Source: a virus
IMG/VR virus record: IMGVR_UViG_3300025759_000610
Span: 1-26,025 of that record
Strand: one strand, 5' to 3'
DNA length: 26,025 nucleotides
Shown: positions 15,601 through 22,600 of the stretch, piece after piece
Numbering within the stretch: position 1 is the stretch's first letter
Layout of the letters: every line of letters begins with the position of its first letter
Made by a program: the position numbers and the translations under genes
Notes under the pieces: generated by a model
Seen by the model: the letters and a program-made list of their open reading frames with translations, nothing else
The model's database searches: none
What the model was told of the DNA's origin: nothing

Positions 15601-16481
15601 CTCTGCAAGACGCAGCGATGGCTTCTGGACAGATGGCCTATGGTGCTGGCGGACAGTCTCAACAAGCTCTTCAAAACGCAGCAATGGCTTCTGGACAGAT
15701 GGCTTATGGAGCAGGTGGACAAGGTTTACAAGCTCTTCAGCAAGCTGGTTTAACCTCTGGGCAGATGGGAATGACCGCAGGCCAGCAAGGTCTTCAGGCT
15801 ATAACTGGTGCTGGAAGTGAAATGGGTCAAATGGCTTATGGCGCTGGTGGTCAGGGTTTGCAAGCTCTTCAAAACATGGGTCAAATTACAGGCCAAATGG
15901 CCTATGGCGCAGGAGGTCAAGGACTTCAGGCGTTACAAGGTATGGGCAGCGAAATGGGTCAGATGGCTTACGGCGCTGGAGGTCAAGGTCTTAACGCAAT
16001 GTTGGGCGCAGGAAGAAGTGTTGCTGATATACTTAGCGGCAGGTCTATTGCTCAAGCTAACCTTGCTTCAAGAGCTGGAAGTGAACTAGGCGCGATAAGC
16101 CAAGGCGGTGCTGGAAACATAGCGAGCATGATGTATGGCACAGGTCAGAATTTAGCTAATAACCGAATGATGGCTGGTCAGAACATTGCTAACAATATAC
16201 AAGCACAGATAGCTGCTCTTTCAAATCTTGCGAACCAGCAAGGCGCTGGAATGTCTGATATGTACGGCAATCAAGCTGGAATCCTTGCAGGTCAGCAGAT
16301 AGGCGCAGGCGCTAATATGGGTAACATGATCGGAAACACGGCTGGTCAGTTGGCAGGAATAGCCACAGGCAACAATTACACGCCACAAGGTACAGGTCAA
16401 ACTACTCAAGTTTCTGGAATATTGAATAGAGCGCAAGGTCAAAACGGAAATATTGCAGGAGCTATTCTTGGCAACCTTTAA
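12621..16481 (+). CDS. Large DNA-transfer (ejection) protein with two 22-residue repeat arrays
   Basis: A 1286-residue Ala/Gln/Gly-rich protein, almost entirely helical in character. Residues 1-430 hold Gln-rich helices and several degenerate helical units with a DISQAAQGLG / DVSVEAMAGQLGV / DDMSRATGIPLSEVQ pattern. Residues 430-693 are twelve 22-residue repeats. Residues about 730-850 are non-repetitive and contain MFDPYRQVGSQALQQQAALS, SPAQQFLREEGERAALRTAA and RGGLGGGNVMKELARFNTGL, a conserved block seen in phage proteins annotated as DNA transfer or ejection proteins. Residues 984-1137 are seven further 22-residue repeats with a GQMAYGAGGQ core. The end is Gly/Asn/Ala-rich, including GNMIGNTAGQLAGIATGNN. 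It probably leaves the head and helps form a conduit across the envelope. It is much longer than P22 gp20 (471) or gp16 (609). Confidence 0.75.
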   Translation: MIRQSDDQILANSLLSGIPQFGRNQGVNSGMPVMGDGRFGGGVGQVGGDPRDPIGQINRLRQANQPIPESLQRAAFQFAAANNLDADQLSKRLGVSVSDISQAAQGLGIQDQLPSSLGGTGFGEQAQQAAFAAQQNDPAMAELQALGQQIQSLSPNDPQRAALQQRYESIGSGINQRAQAVQQQTLQSLQQGQGAGQAGSAGQGSTQQTGLQRVADYIAQGNRSDQDIYREMVKNDVSVEAMAGQLGVPVDEATSRYTRAQELSQIEDIVAGGIEQARRDFPNGIPDNLLRRYATESGQSLEQIATNMDNFGVSPDDMSRATGIPLSEVQNAYTAAKGGGTTATGTGAGDAGANTNQVASTTAAAGRAGSGGMTGLSGAERALGGGLTAAAGAVEAGAQQARQDVIGGTDLARQDLAVGAEQAAGAIGGSVDQGLNALTAGLSGGQQNIQQGTQQGLQALTAGLLGGQQNVEQGTQQGLQALNQALGTGRQDISQSVNQGLGVLGQGLASGRQDVASGTQAGLAALGQALGVGRGDIATGTQAGLAALGQGLGVGRGDIATGTQAGLAALGQGLGTARGDIASGAQAGLQSLEQGLATGRGDIQSGTQAGIDALSRGVDTARGDIASGREAGLAALSQGLGTARQDIRAGTQQGLQALAGGVAGARTDLATGAELGMRDLTAGLGAARQDLTTGQGTAMGQLQSGIGETQQARELASQQVAQGFGQAGQMFDPYRQVGSQALQQQAALSGALGQEAFNQAFQASPAQQFLREEGERAALRTAAARGGLGGGNVMKELARFNTGLAAQDLQNQIGNLQQLTGQGLGASGSAAQLAAQAGTSQADIQRQAAQQIAAQRGQMAGVATDIGQQLAGLGVTQGQAGLQTQTQRAQQQAELASMAGQQGLQAMLSQGQQLGQIGTTEATQALQAQQRAAEQAAQFAYSGAGQELQAQQRAAEQSAQLASQAAAQRAAAQQAAAQQAAQFAFNAGGQSQQALQDAAMASGQMAYGAGGQSQQALQNAAMASGQMAYGAGGQGLQALQQAGLTSGQMGMTAGQQGLQAITGAGSEMGQMAYGAGGQGLQALQNMGQITGQMAYGAGGQGLQALQGMGSEMGQMAYGAGGQGLNAMLGAGRSVADILSGRSIAQANLASRAGSELGAISQGGAGNIASMMYGTGQNLANNRMMAGQNIANNIQAQIAALSNLANQQGAGMSDMYGNQAGILAGQQIGAGANMGNMIGNTAGQLAGIATGNNYTPQGTGQTTQVSGILNRAQGQNGNIAGAILGNL
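13908..14699 (+). repeat. Array of twelve 22-residue (66-bp) coding repeats
   Basis: Residues 430-693 of the 1286-residue protein repeat exactly every 22 residues without a length change. The core is [GS]-[TAV]-x-x-G-L-x-A-L at positions 1-9, then G or A at 11-12, L at 13, R-x-D-[IVL] at 17-20. Units near 14170-14370 are the most alike. Hydrophobic residues fall in an amphipathic-helix spacing of about 11 residues. Imperfect partial units precede the array at about 13800-13907. Confidence 0.92.
15570..16031 (+). repeat. Second array of seven 22-residue (66-bp) coding repeats
   Basis: Residues 984-1137 of the same protein repeat every 22 residues. The core is A-Y-G-A-G-G-Q-[GS]-x-Q-A-L-Q, ending in G-Q-M. 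Unit four starts with G-M-T-A and the last unit drifts to N-A-M-L and A-D-I. The period equals that of the first array although the consensus differs. It is flanked on the left by an Ala/Gln-rich stretch at about 15390-15569. Confidence 0.92.
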
Positions 16482-16501
16482 CAGGATTAAGGTGTAGAAA
16501 A

Positions 16502-17839
16502 ATGACCGATGAAGAATTTCAAAATATGTTAAATGGTATTCCTCAAGATCAATCAATTGTTGCTCAAGACGATATGGTTCGATCAAGAATGCAGCCTGCA
16601 TATACTATTCCTGAAATGCCAAAACCAACTATGGGTGAAAGGTTTCAAGAGTTTCGCTCTAGGTTTAGAGAGCAAGCTACTGGGAAACCACTTGTTACTG
16701 ATAGGCAGCGTAGGCAACAGCAATTACTGCAAGGCACTATTCAAGACGCGCAAAATATTCAGAAGGCTATTCAAAATGAAGATATGCCAAAGGCAATAGA
16801 TGTTCTTGTTGATCGCATGAATGTTCTTGAGAAGCTAGGAGAAGATACCTCAGACACAAAGATGCTTAGAGATGCTCTTATAAGCGGCAGGCCAGATATA
16901 GTTATGGGAGAGCTAAACACTTTCCTTAGCTCATTACCTAAGCAAGCAATTGATCCGAAGATGATTACAAGTCAAGGTCAAATGGTTACTCAAAGTCTTG
17001 GAGGAACTCCAACAGCTCAGACTGTTTCTGGATTTATTCCTGAAGAGCCTGACAAGCCAGCAACTCTTAGAGCGCTGGAAGAAAGAGCTAGACTAGCTGG
17101 TATTCCAGAAGGAACCGAGCAATACAGAAGATTTATGGAGTTTGGCGGCGGCAGCTATCAAGAAACAGCTAAACTCGGAGTCAAGTATAGGAATGGAACT
17201 ATAATAAACTATCCAGCTTTCGGCGATCCGATTGTATATGAAAACGGTGTTAAGATTACAGATCCAACACAAATAGAACGCGCTATAAAAGCAGGAATTG
17301 ACTCTGGAATTTTAGAAGCTGGAGGAATAGCGGGCGCTCAAGCGTTAGCTAAAGGACAAGAAGAGCGATCTCAGGATGTCATAAATAGAGGTAGAGAAGC
17401 AGCAGAAAGCACAGCATTGCTCAGAAGGACTATTTCTTTGATAGACAGCATCCCATCAGGAGGTTTAGCGAAAGCTAAATTAGCTGCAACAGATTTTCTC
17501 GGTGTTACAGGCGCTGATGAAGGTGAGCTTTCTGCTAATTTGGGTAGAGCGGTTCTATCACAACTTAGAGAAACTTTTGGTGCTGCATTTACTGAAAGAG
17601 AAGGCGCTAGATTAGAGAGGTTATCTGCTAGGTTCGGCAGAGGAGCAGCATCAAATAAAAGAATAGTTGAACAAGCATTAATGATAGCTGAAGAAGCCGC
17701 TTATAGAGCGATAGCAAGAGCTGAAGAAGATGGTGATATTGAAACAGCGGCTGAAATAGAAGATATGTTGTTGTTTGAGGTAGCGCCGCAGACAAAAAGA
17801 ATTAAAGTTAATGCTGACGGCGATATCATAGACCAATAG
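16502..17839 (+). CDS. Putative internal virion / ejection protein, 445 residues
   Basis: A mostly helical protein without signal peptide or membrane segment. Residues 50-170 are charged helices (RQQQLLQGTIQDAQNIQKAI onward). The C-terminal part, residues about 300-420, has LLRRTISLIDSIPSGGLAKA, LGRAVLSQLRETFGAAFTER and NKRIVEQALMIAEEAAYRAI. The L-G-x-x-V-L-x-x-L-[RK]-x-x-F-G-x-x-F-T-x-x-E pattern is one I associate with phage DNA-injection or virion-associated proteins. The ribosome site is AAGGTG at 16489-16494, seven bases before ATG. It lies between the 1286-residue repeat protein and another ejection-like gene and ends 11 bases before the next start. A packaged internal role is inferred from place and composition. 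Confidence 0.62.
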   Translation: MTDEEFQNMLNGIPQDQSIVAQDDMVRSRMQPAYTIPEMPKPTMGERFQEFRSRFREQATGKPLVTDRQRRQQQLLQGTIQDAQNIQKAIQNEDMPKAIDVLVDRMNVLEKLGEDTSDTKMLRDALISGRPDIVMGELNTFLSSLPKQAIDPKMITSQGQMVTQSLGGTPTAQTVSGFIPEEPDKPATLRALEERARLAGIPEGTEQYRRFMEFGGGSYQETAKLGVKYRNGTIINYPAFGDPIVYENGVKITDPTQIERAIKAGIDSGILEAGGIAGAQALAKGQEERSQDVINRGREAAESTALLRRTISLIDSIPSGGLAKAKLAATDFLGVTGADEGELSANLGRAVLSQLRETFGAAFTEREGARLERLSARFGRGAASNKRIVEQALMIAEEAAYRAIARAEEDGDIETAAEIEDMLLFEVAPQTKRIKVNADGDIIDQ

Positions 17840-17850
17840 GAACATAAAAA

Positions 17851-19668
17851 ATGGAATTCATAGAGGTAGAGCTTCCAGACGGAACAATTTTAGAAGTGCC
17901 TGCTGGCTCTACTCCGGAGTTTATCAAGGCGCAGGTTCAAAGGTTTATGTCAGGAGGTGCGCCTACAGCAACTACTAAGCCTGAAAGATCCTCTTTAACA
18001 ATGGGACAAGAAGCGCTTCTTTCAGGAACCCAATCTGCGTTCGATGCGATGGGCGCAGAGTCTGGTCGAGGCCGCAATATGGGCGATATTTTTAACGCCA
18101 CATTGAGAGGCGAGCAATCTTTAGATGAAGGTATTATCCAAACAGCAGGGCAGGGCGCAGGCTATATTGGAGATCTTGTTGGAGCTGGTGTCGAAAAATT
18201 AGGAGAAGGTCTGTCTTATATTACGCCTGATCCTTTAGAGAATGAGGTTTTAAATCAGTTAGGCATTTTCATGGATCAGCCGATGATGAGAATGGCTAAG
18301 CGAGCTTTAGAGCAAGGCGGCGAGGTATGGGAAAGGTTTTCAGCAGAGAATCCAAGAGCTGCTAGAAATATATCTGCTGTAACGAATATAGCTGGAGTAG
18401 GCATACCTACAAGAGTTGGTGGATCTACTGTTACTAGAATGGCTAGGGAATACGAGCCATCAGCGGCAAGGCAGGCAAGAATTGATATTGAAACCGGAGG
18501 AATGCCTGCAACAAATGTAACAACAGCTCCTTACCGATTAGAAGAAACTCCAAGAGGAGCGCCAACCGTAGTAAGTGAAGTCGGGCCTTTGCCAGAGCCT
18601 GTTCCTACTAGAAGAGCTGTAAGAAATCCTGCGCAACAAGAAGCCATTAGGCAAGGTTTTGACGAAGGCTTGATTGCGATGATTAGGGAATCAAGTCCGG
18701 CAGATCGAAGGAATATGCTCGAATCATTAAAGATAATGGAGCAAGCTACTGGCAATAAGAGATTCAGTATGGAGAATAGAACCACTGATGTTGCAGGTAG
18801 GTCAGTTCTTGGACGTTACAAAGCTATTAGAGATGCTAACAAAAAGGCAGGTCGAAGCATAGACCGCTACGCTAGACAGAACCTTAGAAATCAATATGTA
18901 GACTTTGATCAGCCTGTTAATAATTTTTTGTCTGAATTGAGTGACATGGGGATTAGGCAGCGAGATGATTTATCCTTAGATTTTGCTGGTTCTGACATTG
19001 AAGGATTAGCAGGAGTAGAAGGCTTTTTAAACAGAATTGTAAATAGGATGAAAAGCCCAAGAGATATGACTGCTTACGAAGTTCATATGCTCAAAAAGTT
19101 TATCGACGAGCAAGTAAGCTACGGAAAGTTGCAGGAAGGATTAGCGGGACGAGCGGAGAGAGTAGTAAAAAATTTAAGGCGGAATCTGGATGATCTTCTT
19201 GATGAAAACTTTGCAGGATACAATACGGCAAACACAAGATACGCTGAAACTATCAACGCAATGAATGAGTTCCAAGACTTAATGGGAAGGAAGATAGACT
19301 TTGACAGCCCAAGCGCTCCTACTGCTGTAGGGACAAAGTTAAGAGGACTAGGATCTAACATACAAAGCCGAGGAAGATTGCTTGATTCTTTAAGAGAATT
19401 ACAAACTCTTGGTAATAGATATGGTCAGTTTGATGATGATGTAATTAATCAAGCTGCTTTCACAATGGATTTAGACAGAGTTTTTGGAACTAAAGCTGAT
19501 ACAAGTTTTGCAGGCCAAATTGGAGAAAGAATTCCAACTACTAAAGGTGAAATGACTTCAGCAGCAGTAAGAGCTGCGGCTAATAAAGTCCGTGGAATAA
19601 ATCAAGAAGCGCAATTTAGAGCAATGAGAAATTTGCTTAATAGCTTTGACGACAGCATAGGAAACTAA
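17851..19668 (+). CDS. Putative internal virion / ejection protein, 605 residues
   Basis: The N-terminus, EFIEVELPDGTILEVPAGST followed by PEFIKAQVQRFM, is a short ubiquitin-like beta segment with an A-helix that I recognise from the start of many phage internal virion proteins. Residues about 75-170 are rich in Gly, Ala and small hydrophobics (TAGQGAGYIGDLVGAGVEKL), possibly membrane-active. From about residue 230 onward it is charged helix with many Arg, Asn and Asp. Length matches P22 gp16 (609), and it is the last gene before the fibre, as expected for the third ejection protein; sequence identity is not apparent by eye. It has AGGAAC two bases after the previous stop as ribosome site. 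No lysozyme or transglycosylase motif was recognised. Confidence 0.6.
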   Translation: MEFIEVELPDGTILEVPAGSTPEFIKAQVQRFMSGGAPTATTKPERSSLTMGQEALLSGTQSAFDAMGAESGRGRNMGDIFNATLRGEQSLDEGIIQTAGQGAGYIGDLVGAGVEKLGEGLSYITPDPLENEVLNQLGIFMDQPMMRMAKRALEQGGEVWERFSAENPRAARNISAVTNIAGVGIPTRVGGSTVTRMAREYEPSAARQARIDIETGGMPATNVTTAPYRLEETPRGAPTVVSEVGPLPEPVPTRRAVRNPAQQEAIRQGFDEGLIAMIRESSPADRRNMLESLKIMEQATGNKRFSMENRTTDVAGRSVLGRYKAIRDANKKAGRSIDRYARQNLRNQYVDFDQPVNNFLSELSDMGIRQRDDLSLDFAGSDIEGLAGVEGFLNRIVNRMKSPRDMTAYEVHMLKKFIDEQVSYGKLQEGLAGRAERVVKNLRRNLDDLLDENFAGYNTANTRYAETINAMNEFQDLMGRKIDFDSPSAPTAVGTKLRGLGSNIQSRGRLLDSLRELQTLGNRYGQFDDDVINQAAFTMDLDRVFGTKADTSFAGQIGERIPTTKGEMTSAAVRAAANKVRGINQEAQFRAMRNLLNSFDDSIGN

Positions 19669-19669
19669 A

Positions 19670-22600
19670 ATGGCTAGATTCGGTGAAATTAACGCACAAT
19701 ACTTTGATGACGCTGGAGATCCGCTTGGCAGTGGCAAGTTGTATTTTTACGACTCAGGCACTACTACGCCAAAAGTCACCTATTCTGATATTAACTTAAC
19801 GATTCCAAACACGAATCCAGTTATATTGACTGCGGCAGGACGCCAGCCAAACATATTTTTTAACGGTAACGCCAAAGCAATATTAGCTGACAAGAATGAT
19901 GTTCAGATTCTTGTAAGAGATCCTGTAGGTGAAACAGGAACTAACTTTGGTGATCCTTGGGTAGCTACTAAAATTTACTCATCAAATGCAGTTGTTATTG
20001 GCAGCGATGGGGTTTATTACAGATCGCTCGATAGCGGAAATCAAAACAATAATCCAACCACTACATCAGGCTTTTGGACTTTATTATATTCAGTAGATTG
20101 GAACTCTGGCATTACATATCAAACTGGAGCAATGGTTACTGTTGATGGTGAGCAATATCAGTCTTTACAGGATAGCAATCTAGGAAACGATCCTACAACA
20201 TCTCCAGCCTATTGGGTTCTTTTGAGTTTTGCTTGGCTTGCCACGGCTACTTATGCAGAAGATCAAAATGCTGTAGGAACTGATGGTGTTTTATATACAT
20301 CGCTACAGAACTCAAACACTGGCAACGATCCAACAACTTCTCCTGCTTACTGGGTAGGCACTTCAGCGGCAGCGGCAGCGAGTGCAACAGCAGCGGCAAC
20401 GTCTGCAACCAATGCGGCAACTTCTGCTTCAAACGCTTCTACCTCCGCAACTAATGCGGCTACTTCAGAGACCAATGCAAGCAACTCTGCAACGGCTGCG
20501 GCTACATCTGCAACTAACGCTGCTGAAAGTGCTGCTTCTGCTGCTGCTACTGCGGGCGCTGCTCTATGGGTAAGTGGACAAACATACAACGCTGGTGATG
20601 CTGCAATATCTTTAATTAACTTTCAGACATATAGAGCTGAAATTACAACTAGCGGAACTACTGATCCAAGTGCCGATGCGAACTGGACAAAACTCGGCTA
20701 TTCACTGCCAAGCCAAACAGGAAATTCAGGCAAGTTTTTGACAACAGATGGATCTAATGAAAGCTGGGGAATAGTTAATACGGACTCAACGCTCGGCACA
20801 CTAACCAAGACTTTCACAACTGGTGAGTCCTCTACCATCAATCTCACAAGCTCAGTGCTTGCGCCAGTGGTCAGTGTGACTAAAGAAGTTCCACAGTCAG
20901 GAGTGACTAACAACTCTTGGGATGTTAATTCTACTACAGAGAATTACACGCGATTGGATAGTGCTGCTGCGACTACTTTGAACTTTGAGGCTTTTGATGT
21001 ATCTACCGCATCGTTTACTGATAGTTTTTCAGTGTCCGCACAAGAATCAGGCACTGCAACTGGAATTGCATTCAATAACGATGGCACTAAAATGTATATG
21101 ATTGGTTATACTGGAGATTCAGTGTATCAATATGATTTATCTACTGCTTTTGATACATCTACTTCAAGTTATGTTCAGAGTTTTTCAATAGCGGCACAAG
21201 AATCAGATTCTTATGGGGTAATATTTAGTGCTGACGGCACAAAGATGTTTGTTGTTGGCTCGGTAGGCAACGATATAATTGAATATATTTTATCTACTGC
21301 ATTTGACATTTCTACTGCTACATTTAATCAGACTCTAAGTACATCGGCTAATATATCTTTCCCAATTTGTATAGCGTTTAACAATGACGGAACAAAAATG
21401 TTTGTTGGCGATAATACTGGAGCAAAGATAAATGAATACTCTTTATCAACTGCTTATAACATCTCAACTGCTACCCATGTTCAATTTATAAGCATTACAA
21501 CACAAGATTCAACTTTAAGAGGTATTGCTTTTAATGCTGATGGAAGCAAATTGTTTGCTATTGGCCTTGCCAACTATAGTGTCTATCAATATTCATTATC
21601 TACTCCATTTGATATTTCTACATATTCGTATGTTAAAAGTTTTTCGTATTTTGCTCAGGGTAATAACGGAATAGATTTAAAATTTAATACCGACGGAACG
21701 AAGATGTACATAATTGATGGAACTTCTTCTAATGTAAATGAATATGCTCTGCCACCTGCTTCACTAGCACTCGGCACAGGCTCATTCGCCTCAGCAGACG
21801 TAGGCAAGACCATCGAAGCTAACTCAGGTGTGTTTGTCTTAATAGCCACAGACGGTTCGTTTGAACAGACTACAGCACCTACATCATATGACCAAGTAGC
21901 CTCCGGTGACTGGAGTATGTACGGTGTTGTCTATAATGTTGCGGATGGTGACTTAGAATTAAGCTATGGAATTATAGATAAATACGATATTTCTACTGCT
22001 GTTTATTCTCAGAGCTTTAATGTTGTTGCTCAAGAAACAGCGCCAACTGGAATTTTCTTTAAACCAGATGGGACTAAAATGTATATTTCTGGAGATACTG
22101 GAAATGACATAAACGAATATGACTTGACTACTGCGTTTGATGTTTCTACTGCTTCATTTTTACAATCTTTCTCAGTATCAGGACAAGAAGGCAATGTACA
22201 AGATGTAACGTTTAGCCCAGACGGAACAAAGATGTTTATTGTTGGCTTCGCTCAAGACAATGTTCATAGATATTTATTATCAACGGCTTGGGATGTTTCT
22301 ACTGCTTCTTATTCTCAGACTTATTCAGTTGCAGGACAAGAGGTAACGCCAACCGGAATAACATTTAACACAGACGGCACAACAATGTTTATTATTGGTA
22401 CGGCTTCACCAGTAGACGTTAATCAATACGCATTAAGTACAGGTTTTGATTTAACATCGGCGTCATATACTGGGGCTTTTTCTGTAATTAATGAGTTTAG
22501 CGCACCGCAGGGATTAGTATTTAATTCTACTGGAACTAAGATGTTCGTCATTGGTTCAAGCACAGATCGAATTGGAGAATATTCGCTAACTACACCTTTT

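Noticed and set aside
15501-16089. Overlapping frames on both strands within the second 22-residue array
   Set aside because: They arise because a 66-bp in-phase repeat keeps other frames open; their products are simple shadows.
20347-20589. Antisense Ala/Val-rich frame opposite the fibre stalk
   Set aside because: It is produced by the low-complexity GCA/ACT heptad sequence on the other strand; no start signal or independent support.
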